Source: Mycobacterium simiae (GTDB taxonomy: Bacteria > Actinomycetota > Actinomycetes > Mycobacteriales > Mycobacteriaceae). Taken from it: DNA of 64,000 nt. The stretch spans positions 4,588,001-4,652,000 of the forward strand of contig NZ_AP022568.1 of NCBI RefSeq assembly GCF_010727605.1, given 5' to 3'. How positions within the stretch are numbered: the stretch's first letter is position 1; each line of letters opens with the position of its first letter. The position numbers and the translations under genes are program-made. This document shows positions 46,718 through 54,246 of the stretch, in pieces. The notes beneath the pieces are model-generated. The model was not told the origin of the DNA. It searched no databases and worked only from the letters and a program-made list of their open reading frames with translations.

Positions 46718-46766
46718 CTTGGTCACGTCGTGTTTCGAACGCTTGTGCGATGGATATTCGTCGGTT

Positions 46767-46982
46767 ATGACTGACCAGACGCGGCAGGCGCCGCAAGAGA
46801 ATCCGGAAAAAGAGACGTCCGAGTGGGTGACTGGCGATGAGCCGATGACAGGCCCGCAGCGCAGTTATCTGCACACGCTGGCCCAGGAGGCCAACCGCGA
46901 CCTTCCCGACGATTTGACGAAGGCGCAGGCATCGGAGCTCATCGACGAGTTGCAGCAGGCGACGGGACGAGGCGCGGACTAA
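46767..46982 (+). CDS. Small DUF3072-family protein
   Basis: A 71-residue hydrophilic protein. The C-terminal half (PMTGPQRSYLHTLAQEANR, LPDDLTKAQASELIDELQ) is the DUF3072 motif, resembling a small DNA-associated helical fold. ATG 46767 follows the AhpD-like stop by 50 bases. Function unknown. It is the last core gene before the tRNA. Confidence 0.75.
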   Translation: MTDQTRQAPQENPEKETSEWVTGDEPMTGPQRSYLHTLAQEANRDLPDDLTKAQASELIDELQQATGRGAD

Positions 46983-47039
46983 GGACACCGCATCGCCGGC
47001 GGTGGGGGCTGAGGCTAAGGTCGAACCCGTTGAACACCG

Positions 47040-47113
47040 GGGGCGGTAGCTCAGTCGGTTAGAGCCGCGGACTCATAATCCGTTGGTCGCGGGTTCGAGC
47101 CCCGCCCGCCCCA
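47040..47113 (+). tRNA. tRNA with anticodon CAT (elongator Met, or Ile2)
   Basis: A full cloverleaf folds: acceptor GGGGCGG / CCGCCCC with discriminator A at 47113, D stem GCTC/GAGC, anticodon stem GCGGA/TCCGT around CTCATAA (CAT at 47074-47076), T arm GCGGG-TTCGAGC-CCCGC. The 3' CCA is not fully encoded. The first base pair is G-C and the anticodon stem lacks three G-C pairs, so it is not the initiator. Whether it is Met or lysidine-modified Ile2 cannot be told from this alone. Its 3' half is repeated at 51.42 and 54.20 kb. Confidence 0.93.
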
Positions 47114-47116
47114 CCG
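47068..47116 (+). repeat. Attachment-site core, copy 1 (inside the tRNA)
   Basis: The segment from the anticodon stem to just past the tRNA 3' end. It matches 51420-51468 at 47 of 49 bases, and its part 47080-47114 matches 54199-54233 at 35 of 35. This is the usual pattern for integration of an element into a tRNA 3' end. Confidence 0.85.
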
Positions 47117-47129
47117 TATGTTTTCTAAA

Positions 47130-48139
47130 ACTGACGGACATCGTTGACAGTCCGGGTCTCCGATCATTAGGAGACCTGCATGAGCGAACCGCTGCTGCCC
47201 CGTGAAGTCTGTCGCCGTCTGGCGATCATCCAGCACGCCGAGGAAGTGACCGGCAACGTCGCGGTGACGTGCCGTTACTACGGGATTAGTCGGCCGACCT
47301 ACTACACCTGGTTGCGGCGCTACCGCGAGCTAGGCATCGAGGGGTTGCGGGATCTGTCCCGGCGACCGCGCCATAGCCCCAACGCCACCCATGTCGACGT
47401 CGTCGGCAAGATCCTCTACCTGCGCCAGCACTACCATTTCGGGCCGGGCAAGATCGCGATGTACCTCAAGCGCTACCACGACGTCGAGGTATCCCAGTCC
47501 GGCGTCTGGCGCATCCTCAAGCGCCTGGACCTCAACCGCCTGCCGGCCTCGCAGCGCTACAAACGGCTCGACAAACGATGGCAACGCTACGAAAAGCAGC
47601 TCCCCGGCCACCAGGTCCAAATCGACGTCAAATTCGTTGAGCCACTGAAGACCGCGGCCAGGCCCGCCACCGGCCGACGCACCAAGTACTACCAATTCAC
47701 TGCCATCGACGACTGCACCCGGCTACGGGTATTGCGCATCTACCCACGCTGCGACCAGAAAACCGAGATCCAATTCGTTGACTACGTACTCGAGCGCCTG
47801 CCCTTCCCCGTGCAGGTCGTCCAGACCGACAACGGCGCCGAATTCCAATCCGCCTTCCACTACCACGTTCTCGACAAAGGGATTGGCCACCGCTACATCA
47901 AACCCCGCACGCCACGGCTCAACGGCAAAGCGGAGCGCTCCCACCGCATCGACGCCGAAGAGTTCTACGCCCTGCTCGACGGCGTCGTCATCGACGACGC
48001 CAAAGTCTTCAACAACAAACTCAGGGAATGGGAGGACTACTACAACTACCATCGCCCTCACGGCGGCCTCGGCGGCCAAACACCCTACGAACGACTACGC
48101 CAGAAAACCCAGACCCGGCCGTAACCGATGACCGTCAGT
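47130..48139 (+). mobile_element. IS481-family insertion sequence
   Basis: About 1.0 kb with imperfect terminal inverted repeats: CTGACGGACATCGTTGAC at 47131-47148 and, on the other strand, CTGACGGTCATCGGTTAC at 48138-48121 (15 of 18 bases). One transposase fills it; the right repeat overlaps its stop codon. No clear target duplication is seen at the flanks. It starts 16 bases after the tRNA, where an island integrase would normally lie. Confidence 0.8.
47180..48124 (+). CDS. IS481-family transposase
   Basis: A 314-residue DDE transposase that looks intact. An N-terminal helix-turn-helix region (CRYYGISRPTYYTWLRRYRE) precedes the rve integrase domain. Catalytic residues are D149 (VQIDVKF), D217 (QTDNGAEF) and E252 (GKAERSHR), with the D-35-E spacing of the IS3/IS481 group. 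The C-terminus has YYNYHRPHGGLGGQTPYERL. An AGGAGACCTGC ribosome site precedes the ATG at 47180. Confidence 0.93.
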   Translation: MSEPLLPREVCRRLAIIQHAEEVTGNVAVTCRYYGISRPTYYTWLRRYRELGIEGLRDLSRRPRHSPNATHVDVVGKILYLRQHYHFGPGKIAMYLKRYHDVEVSQSGVWRILKRLDLNRLPASQRYKRLDKRWQRYEKQLPGHQVQIDVKFVEPLKTAARPATGRRTKYYQFTAIDDCTRLRVLRIYPRCDQKTEIQFVDYVLERLPFPVQVVQTDNGAEFQSAFHYHVLDKGIGHRYIKPRTPRLNGKAERSHRIDAEEFYALLDGVVIDDAKVFNNKLREWEDYYNYHRPHGGLGGQTPYERLRQKTQTRP

Positions 48140-48476
48140 CGCACACCCCACAAGGTAAAAATGCAGGTGAACGCAAGTGAGGCTGTTTGCTGGCGGTTGA
48201 TTCAAGTCAGCAAATAGCCCGCTCTGTCAACACGCTGTCAACATACCAACCGTTGTACCAAGCAAGCGGCGCAGCGCCAGCAAACGCCGAGCTAAAGCGC
48301 GGATTCGCCCAGACAACAAGAGCCAAGTTGAACCCCAGCGGCTAGTTCTGACCACCTACGCAACGGGAGACCGCAACGCAACGGTTGAGCCGCGCTAGCG
48401 GCGAAACACCACCAACGGAACCCAACCGGCGGGGAACCGCACACGATAGCGTGTTTTCCGCTTTACGCTGGGCGTT
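48140..48476. other. Island spacer, no gene seen
   Basis: 337 bases between the insertion sequence and the HEPN-like gene. GTCAACA occurs twice, 11 bases apart, at 48227-48244, and a similar pair occurs at 51219-51235. No open frame looks coding. The sequence is less GC-rich than the core genome. Confidence 0.4.
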
Positions 48477-49478
48477 GTGTACTCGTTTCGCAACAGGTTG
48501 ATTATTAGCGACCCACTAGCAGCGCGCGACAAAGAACCTCGATTCAGCTTATCCGATGATTCAGGTAGTGAAATCGTGGAACTACTTGGACCGAACGCCG
48601 AAGATCCGATTGATCATGCGTTGGAATTGCGTCTACGCGGAAGCGGGTTCGTTTCTCGTGAAGCGGCAATCGATGCCGGAAAACTTTGGCGCGACCGAGT
48701 TACAGTCGCTTTCGCTCATTATGAGAAGGGGATTGAAATAGGTCTAGATGTAAGCACCGATGAGCCCTCATGGGGCTACGGTCAACCGTATTTCATTTTC
48801 CAACGTGGCCGAGTGAATCGGGACACGCCCCAACTTACCGTCTTCCCGACAAACAATGAGCCGCCGTCGAGTGTCGCGGGAGGGGAAGGGGTTGTAGCAC
48901 ACCCGGTTCAGACGTTCATTAATGGACCGTTGGGGTGGGTGAAGCGCCGCGACTGTCACCTTCGCGACCAACAACGGCTTGCGTACAAGCTGTTTCATGC
49001 AACGCATTTCGATTCTAACCCGGAGTCCAAATATATTCTTCTCTTTACGGGCATAGAAGCCTTGATACCCAAGCGCTTCCGGGTAGAGCCTATTAGAAAA
49101 ATGCTCAGGCAGTTGCGTACATACTTAGAAACATTGAATGATACGCAGGAGTCGCCCAAAGAGTCGGTACGAAGACTGTTGACGTACAAAGAAAATGAAT
49201 CAATTCGCTACCGTGGGAGAAACTGGGTTCAACTCTTGGATGATTGCACGTTCGACGCCATGACGGCCGAAGACTACTTTTTGCGGGCATACGACACCCG
49301 TAACAGTCTAGCGCACGGAAACGTTGACAGACCAACCCCCGAGAGCCTTAATACACAGATACCCGAGCTTCGCCGCTACCTGCTGGCCTTGCTCGATATG
49401 GACGTGTTCGGGGAGTTGATGCCAGGATTGATGGCTTACAACCAGGATGGATCGATTATTCCAGAAGCCGCGCCCTAG
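48477..49478 (+). CDS. Hypothetical protein with Apea-like HEPN motif
   Basis: A 333-residue protein from GTG 48477. The C-terminal region (about 175-310) reads like an Apea-type HEPN domain: helix LAYKLFHATHFDSNPESKYILLFTGIEALIP, then AEDYFLRAYDTRNSLAHGNV with the RX4H motif R275-N-S-L-A-H280, the ribonuclease signature of HEPN proteins. The N-terminal half has no recognised domain. Codon use and base composition are visibly more AT-rich than in the core genes, indicating transfer. HEPN proteins often act as RNases in toxin-antitoxin or phage defence; that role is inference here. No obvious antitoxin lies beside it. Confidence 0.7.
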   Translation: MYSFRNRLIISDPLAARDKEPRFSLSDDSGSEIVELLGPNAEDPIDHALELRLRGSGFVSREAAIDAGKLWRDRVTVAFAHYEKGIEIGLDVSTDEPSWGYGQPYFIFQRGRVNRDTPQLTVFPTNNEPPSSVAGGEGVVAHPVQTFINGPLGWVKRRDCHLRDQQRLAYKLFHATHFDSNPESKYILLFTGIEALIPKRFRVEPIRKMLRQLRTYLETLNDTQESPKESVRRLLTYKENESIRYRGRNWVQLLDDCTFDAMTAEDYFLRAYDTRNSLAHGNVDRPTPESLNTQIPELRRYLLALLDMDVFGELMPGLMAYNQDGSIIPEAAP

Positions 49479-49503
49479 CTCGTCTAGGTGGTGGGGCGGG
49501 GGA

Positions 49504-50121
49504 TCAACCTTCTCCGTGCTGTCGTCGCTGTTGAATCCATTGGTCTTGTCTTGCTTCCAATAGCCTGCGGGCAACTTTCATGTTCTGTCCAAACTTCGCT
49601 CCGGTCCTCACCGATGTTAGGTAAACACCGCCAGGGCCGACGGCTTTTGTCTTGCGATGCAGCCGATTCCACCATTTTCGCGTTGTGGCTGCCCGCCACT
49701 GGCTCGTGTGGACGTCCTCAAGCGGTCCAGTTTGGTTCATGGGGAACCACTGGCACAAGGCATATCGACGGTCAACTGCATCCATCCATGTGATCAGCAG
49801 CCAATCTTTATCGAAATCTTGAGCCTCAATGCGCAAGGCCGGAAAGCTGTCGCCTGACTTGACGACTGTCATTCTTGCGCCGCTGGTTTGTATCCCGTAA
49901 GTCGCCTCGACAGACACGTTCGTCGCTGATTCCGAACCTAGATTTATTAACTGATAGTGATGATGGCGCGGTTCGTCCGTGTCAGGATCGTTCTCGGCAT
50001 GGTCGTAGTGCAGCCACCAGGCGACAGGCGCAAATCGACGCCGAAACCGAAGTTCAGCGATTAAAACGAACGCGAAGGTGGCTGGCGAAAGAAAGACGGT
50101 AAGCCAATCGGCTGCATTCAT
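49504..50121 (-). CDS. Membrane-anchored hypothetical protein
   Basis: A 205-residue protein (ATG 50121; a GTG at 50130 is possible). One N-terminal helix (WLTVFLSPATFAFVLIAELRF) anchors it, followed by a soluble part with YQLINLGSESATNVSVEATYG, a beta-sandwich-like strand pattern, and a basic C-terminus. I do not recognise the family. It converges with the HEPN-like gene, with 25 bases between the ends. Composition is island-like. Confidence 0.6.
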   Translation of the reverse strand: MNAADWLTVFLSPATFAFVLIAELRFRRRFAPVAWWLHYDHAENDPDTDEPRHHHYQLINLGSESATNVSVEATYGIQTSGARMTVVKSGDSFPALRIEAQDFDKDWLLITWMDAVDRRYALCQWFPMNQTGPLEDVHTSQWRAATTRKWWNRLHRKTKAVGPGGVYLTSVRTGAKFGQNMKVARRLLEARQDQWIQQRRQHGEG

Positions 50122-50205
50122 ACCGGGCACGGTACAGCCGCTCTTACTGAGGACAAGCTTGGCACCGGAAGCGGGGTGTCTGGCCGCACCCTTTGCGGAA
50201 AGCGT

Positions 50206-50392
50206 CTACAGGTATCCGAGCTGGTTCATGATGTTCTCTCTTTGCGCTGCGAGGATCTTGCCGTGCGCGCCGTCAAGCTGGCGCTCAAACTCCTACCGCG
50301 CGGCCAGCACGGATTCACGGCCGGCGTTTGGATACTGCGCGGCCAACGCTTCAAGCACGCGTCTGGTTGCTACATCTAGGGTTGTGGGACAC
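50206..50392 (-). pseudogene. Remnant of a small three-helix protein gene
   Basis: On the minus strand one frame reads TLDVATRRVLEALAAQYPNA and, after an in-frame TAG at 50293-50295, EFERQLDGAHGKILAAQREN up to a stop at 50206. The pattern resembles the small actinobacterial three-helix-bundle proteins of about 70-90 residues. The 5' end runs into the IS21 end, so the gene is both truncated and interrupted. Identification is tentative. Confidence 0.35.
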
Positions 50393-50421
50393 ACCCGTAC
50401 CGACGTTCTGCCGAAAAAGTG

Positions 50422-50769
50422 TTGACGACGGTTGAAAGCCCGGCCAGTCGCGACGGTTGAAAAGTAGGCCACCCAATCGGATTGGATGGGTGATCTCCTT
50501 GGAAGACTGGGCGTTGATCCGTCATCTTCATCGCAGCGAGGGTTTGTCGCAGCGGGCCATCGCACGACAACTTGGCATCGCGCGTGACACCGTGGCGGCC
50601 GCGGTGGCCAGCGATGGTCCGACGAAGTACGAGCGGACCTCGGCGCCGTCGGCGATGGATGCCGTGGAGCCGCGGATCGGGGCCGTGTTGTCGATCTATC
50701 CGCAACTGCCGGCCACGGTGCTCGCCGAGCGGGTCGGCTGGACGGGGTCGATCTCCTGGTTCCGGGAGC
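50422..50769 (+). mobile_element. IS21-family end with truncated istA
   Basis: The first part holds the repeated GACGGTTGAAA motif (50427 and 50451) that marks the left end of IS21-type elements. The start of an IstA transposase follows: EDWALIRHLHRSEGLSQRAIARQLGIARDTVAAAV, then VEPRIGAVLS and ATVLAERVGWTGSISWFRER. After about 93 residues the similarity stops abruptly. The catalytic domain and istB are absent, so the element is dead. Confidence 0.75.
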
Positions 50770-51140
50770 GGGATGCCGTTCGTCAAACAGGAAAACAGCT
50801 GCCGCACCTAGTTGGTCAAGTTGCCGTTGGAGTCTATTTGGAGCCAAGGCAGCCCAAGCCCAAAATTAGTGCGCACTTTCACCCTGCGATACCAGCACGA
50901 CAGCTTGAGCTTTTGCAGAAATTGGGCGGGTTGGACCCTCGATTTGCCAAGATGCCCACAGTATCAACGCCTTTCGTTCTCAAGCCCGGCATGATTTGGG
51001 GCCCGTCGATTGGCAACCCCGGTGGCTGGTCAGTGATGGGTGGCGGCCCCAACATCGAATACGAATACACCGGATTCAACATGACATCTGAACCAGGTGG
51101 CGCATTTCTTGCTGCGCAACCTCGCCGATCGAGGCCGTAA
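50490..51140 (+). CDS. Chimeric frame: IstA N-terminus joined to an unknown C-terminus
   Basis: A 216-codon frame from GTG 50490. Residues 1-93 are the truncated IstA DNA-binding part. From about residue 95 (VRQTGKQLPHLVGQVAVGVYLEP) the sequence is unrelated, more AT-rich, and ends in a Gly/Pro/Asn-rich tail (KPGMIWGPSIGNPGGWSVMGG). I recognise no family for this half. The IS21 fragment probably landed in an older gene and replaced its 5' end. Whether the fusion is expressed is unknown. Confidence 0.45.
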   Translation: MISLEDWALIRHLHRSEGLSQRAIARQLGIARDTVAAAVASDGPTKYERTSAPSAMDAVEPRIGAVLSIYPQLPATVLAERVGWTGSISWFRERDAVRQTGKQLPHLVGQVAVGVYLEPRQPKPKISAHFHPAIPARQLELLQKLGGLDPRFAKMPTVSTPFVLKPGMIWGPSIGNPGGWSVMGGGPNIEYEYTGFNMTSEPGGAFLAAQPRRSRP

Positions 51141-51473
51141 AACGCCAACACACAACCGCCCTGGTGGGATGGCGCGCCAATTCAATCGCGAGCTTTGAAG
51201 CAGCAAACTTGCCCACCTCGGGCCACCCGTCAACATGCGTCAACATCCTGTGTTGACCCAGCTAACGCCGGTCCGGCCAGCAGGTTTGCCATCTAGGATG
51301 GCTATTGAATGCCTGACATCAGCGAAAGCTATTGATGTACAGCATATTTAATCGTCGAGATTGATTGCGTGATGGGATTCGATTTCGCTTGCTGAATCAT
51401 ACTTCAGCAACGCCGGATACGGACTCATAATCCGTTGGTCGCGGGTTCGAGGCCCGCCAGCCCCACCGCATCG
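51141..51473. other. Junction between the two island modules
   Basis: 333 bases without a convincing gene. It is AT-rich for this genome and carries a GTCAACA pair at 51219-51235 followed by TGTTGAC at 51250. Its right end is the second attachment-site copy. Confidence 0.45.
51420..51468 (+). repeat. Attachment-site core, copy 2 (internal)
   Basis: Matches 47068-47116 of the tRNA at 47 of 49 bases; the mismatches are at 51452 and 51459. It begins at the anticodon stem, so it is not a complete tRNA gene. It splits the island into modules of about 4.35 and 2.8 kb. Confidence 0.85.
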
Positions 51474-52922
51474 TTACCGCAGGTAAGGGCACTTTTTTGC
51501 GGTCGGGGACACTGCGCCGCTGCCGTCGTTTCGGGCCGCTGTGACAGCGGTGTGACAGTGGTACGGCTTAGCTGGGCTCGCCTGGTAGTTCTCCGCGAAG
51601 GCCAGCACGCGGGGCGCAAGACGATGAATCGGCGGCAGCAGGGTGCGGCGCGTGAAACCGGGACCGTTTTGCAGCGCATACAGGCCCTGCCTGCCGTTGA
51701 ATCGCCCGATCAATTCCTTGATCGTGGCGGCGTCATCAGCGACATTCGGGAACAGGATCGCGTCCAGCTTCTCCTGCAGGGGACCCATCAACGGCTGAAG
51801 CGCCTTGATCATGTCCAGTACGCTTGGTTCTGACGTCATCTGTTGCAGTTCGTTACGGTCAAGCCAGGGCTTGTTCCTATGCTCCTTGGTGAACTTGAGC
51901 ATGTACGCGCGATCCATGTACACGTTCACCGCAGGCTCACCATGAAGCCGTGCCGTGAAGTCGTATTTGAAGGCGTTGATATCGCCGTGCAATAGCGCAT
52001 CTCGCATCTCTACCAACCAGCGGTACTCAAACGACGTTGTCATCAAGTCGTTGAACAATTCGAGTACCGCCTGTTCCTGAGGCGTGCGTCGGCTGAAGGT
52101 GTCGCGCACAGCTCGGATTGTCTGGTCCTTGTGACTATGCAGCGCACTGGTGAACGAGATCAGCGCGGAGCGCAGTTTGCGCCTGCGCTCGTCCCACGCG
52201 TCCTCATCCATCAGTGAGACACGGTCGGCCTGAAGATCCTGCAGGATGCCCATTAGCACGTCGCACACGGCGTCATTCTGGTCGGAGATGTGCCGCAAAA
52301 GCTCGCTGTCCAGCATCTTGCGAAGCCGTTCGTGTGCGTCGCGATACCGCTCGTGCTCGGCTTCAGTGAACGAACACAGCTTCTCGAAGTTGATGTCAGC
52401 GTCCCGGTTTGGGTCGTAGAACCCTAGAACCGCACCGTATGGGTCTGCTGCCGCGTCTGCCTCGGCCTGCTCCAACTCGGCATCCCGAGTCTGCAGTTCG
52501 GTTATCGCCGCCTGCATAGCCTGTCCGGCCGCGGCAATCTGCTGCTGAACGCCGTCTGCCGACGGCAGCCCCTCGGAAAGCCAACGCTTGCTATCGGCCG
52601 CGATGCGCTTAAAGGCATCCTTCAGGAGCTGCTGAGCACCGTCGCGGGTCAGCCGATCCCGGACGTCTGGGGTGTCTACCCAATCCAACGCCACTGTCTT
52701 CATCACCTGCGCCATCTCCCTGCAGACCTGAACGATGATCGCCATTGCCGGACTGGCTGGCGGCGGGTTATCCGACATGACGGTGTTCTGCCATTCCATG
52801 AAGACCGCTTCGCAAAAGTCGCTCGGCGTGGGCTCCTCACGTCCGTCCAGTGACTCCGTGAAGGCCTCGAGCCGGCCGATCCACTCCCGTACGCGCTCTG
52901 TCTCTTCCTGCTCGTCCTCCAC
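51474..52922 (-). CDS. Unknown island protein with RX4H (HEPN-like) motif
   Basis: A 482-residue protein. GTG 52922 is chosen because AAGGAAGG lies 7 bases upstream. It is acidic and strongly helical, with a coiled-coil-like stretch (about 125-170: IAAAGQAMQAAITELQTRDAE, LEQAEADAAAD). Near residue 300 it reads FEYRWLVEMRDALLHGDINAF, containing R307-D-A-L-L-H312, the RX4H pattern of HEPN RNases. I recognise no family for the whole. The last 25 or so residues look like read-through from the attachment site, so the original C-terminus may have been changed by integration. It is divergent from the Mrr-like nuclease gene; the two are the only genes of module 2. Confidence 0.6.
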   Translation of the reverse strand: MEDEQEETERVREWIGRLEAFTESLDGREEPTPSDFCEAVFMEWQNTVMSDNPPPASPAMAIIVQVCREMAQVMKTVALDWVDTPDVRDRLTRDGAQQLLKDAFKRIAADSKRWLSEGLPSADGVQQQIAAAGQAMQAAITELQTRDAELEQAEADAAADPYGAVLGFYDPNRDADINFEKLCSFTEAEHERYRDAHERLRKMLDSELLRHISDQNDAVCDVLMGILQDLQADRVSLMDEDAWDERRRKLRSALISFTSALHSHKDQTIRAVRDTFSRRTPQEQAVLELFNDLMTTSFEYRWLVEMRDALLHGDINAFKYDFTARLHGEPAVNVYMDRAYMLKFTKEHRNKPWLDRNELQQMTSEPSVLDMIKALQPLMGPLQEKLDAILFPNVADDAATIKELIGRFNGRQGLYALQNGPGFTRRTLLPPIHRLAPRVLAFAENYQASPAKPYHCHTAVTAARNDGSGAVSPTAKKCPYLR

Positions 52923-53164
52923 GTTCGTACCTTCCTTTGTACTGTCACATCGTCTGTGGCTCCCTTCTGTTGGGCAGCCGAACAGCATCGCATCCGGGTC
53001 CGACCGAAGCACGACAATTTCGGCGCGTGTCGTCCGCGCCTACTCATCATCCGACCGCCGGAAGCGGTGCCCGTGCTATCCCACGAGCGACACCCGGCGG
53101 AAATCTTGCTATGGCCTCAGCACCTACCGAGTTTTGCCGTCACCGCGTTGGTAGCGTGCGTCGC

Positions 53165-53944
53165 GTGACACTTATCACGAGCAGAATGCCCGGCGACTGG
53201 GTCGAACTGGAGGACGCAGTTGCCTCGATTCTGCAGGAATGTGGCATGAGAGTCCGGCAACATGAACGCTTGAAGTTACTACGCGGTCACTTTGACGCGG
53301 ATGTCGTGGCCGACGAAACTGTCGAAGGAATATCGAACAACATCATCTGCGAATGCAAGTTCTGGAGCACCAACATTCCAGCGGAGAAGGTGCGGTCGTT
53401 CCGGGTGGCAGTAGACGAGACGGGTGCTAATCGTGGATACGTTATCTCGCGCAATGGGTTTCAATCAGGCGCTGTAGAGGCAGCGCGTGCCACTAACGTC
53501 GAGTTGGTCACATACGAAAGGTTCCAAGAACTCTACTTCGAGAAGTGGTTTAGGACCAGAATATGGTCGGTTGAGAACGCTATCAAGGGTTTTCACTCCT
53601 ACTACGAACCGGGGCCGTTTTGCCGCCCCGGGTACGCACAGCTTGAAAGCGACGACGAACGCGCCGAGTACAACGCAGCATGGAATCAGTACTTCTTTGC
53701 GGGCGCCCTACTCGTCGAATTCTCGCCGTACGTGCGGATGCACCCGGGCACCCAGGCTCCACCTCCGCCATTGCCATTAGACGTCACGAAGATAGAGCAG
53801 GCTGGTTTCGCAATCCCCGACGACATCAAGTTCGAAACCGGATATCGTGAGGTTCTCGCTGCGCTTGAAAACTATGCGCAGCAGGCCATTTCGGATCTGC
53901 GCACTGTCAACCCAATCACTAGAGGCAAGCCAAATGCCGACTAG
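53165..53944 (+). CDS. Mrr-like restriction endonuclease (PD-(D/E)XK)
   Basis: A 259-residue protein from GTG 53165 (an upstream start near 53114 is possible). Residues 8-125 are an Mrr-type nuclease domain: WVELEDAVASILQECGM, the catalytic D46 in HFDADVVADE, and E63-C-K65 in IICECKFWS (D-x16-ExK). These are followed by GYVISRNGFQSGAVEAARATNVELVTYERF, the conserved helix and strand of Mrr proteins. The C-terminal 120 residues are of unknown type. Mrr nucleases cut modified or foreign DNA. No methyltransferase is nearby, which suits a type IV enzyme or a two-gene system with the divergent RX4H protein. Confidence 0.75.
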   Translation: MTLITSRMPGDWVELEDAVASILQECGMRVRQHERLKLLRGHFDADVVADETVEGISNNIICECKFWSTNIPAEKVRSFRVAVDETGANRGYVISRNGFQSGAVEAARATNVELVTYERFQELYFEKWFRTRIWSVENAIKGFHSYYEPGPFCRPGYAQLESDDERAEYNAAWNQYFFAGALLVEFSPYVRMHPGTQAPPPPLPLDVTKIEQAGFAIPDDIKFETGYREVLAALENYAQQAISDLRTVNPITRGKPNAD

Positions 53945-54246
53945 AATCCGCGGTCGATAGCTATCCGCTCCTTGCACTGCGGTGAAGTACCCCGGTACTG
54001 TCCGCCTTCGCTGGGCGGCTTACCGCGCATAGACGAGCGCGCCATTAACAGCTACCTCGAAGCGTGGCCGATATACAGGTAAACACCGTCTCCGGGAATC
54101 AACGACAGCCACGAGTATCTGACGGGCAATGTAATCGCTTGGCGAACAGTCAAATACGGGATCTGTTGGCACACAACATGCATGGTGGGGCGCTAATCCC
54201 GTTGGTCGCGGGTTCGAGCCCCGCCCGCCCCACTTCAGAGCGTGCC
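53945..54246. other. Right end of the island, no gene seen
   Basis: 302 bases between the Mrr-like gene and the TetR gene. They contain the third attachment-site copy at the right. I see no integrase or other recognisable coding sequence on either strand. Confidence 0.45.
54199..54233 (+). repeat. Attachment-site core, copy 3 (right end of island)
   Basis: 35 bases identical to the tRNA 3' end at 47080-47114. It marks the right boundary of the island; core chromosome resumes with the TetR gene 14 bases later. Confidence 0.85.

Noticed and set aside
47130..48139. Target-site duplication around the IS481 element
   Set aside because: The bases flanking the inverted repeats (CTAAA and CGCAC) do not match, so no duplication can be claimed.
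53945..54198. A residual integrase in the right end of the island
   Set aside because: I looked for tyrosine-recombinase motifs in both strands of this gap and found only short, unconvincing frames.
51420..54233. The tRNA-like sequences at 51420 and 54199 as additional tRNA genes
   Set aside because: Both lack the acceptor 5' strand and D arm. They are only the 3' portion of the tRNA and fit attachment sites.
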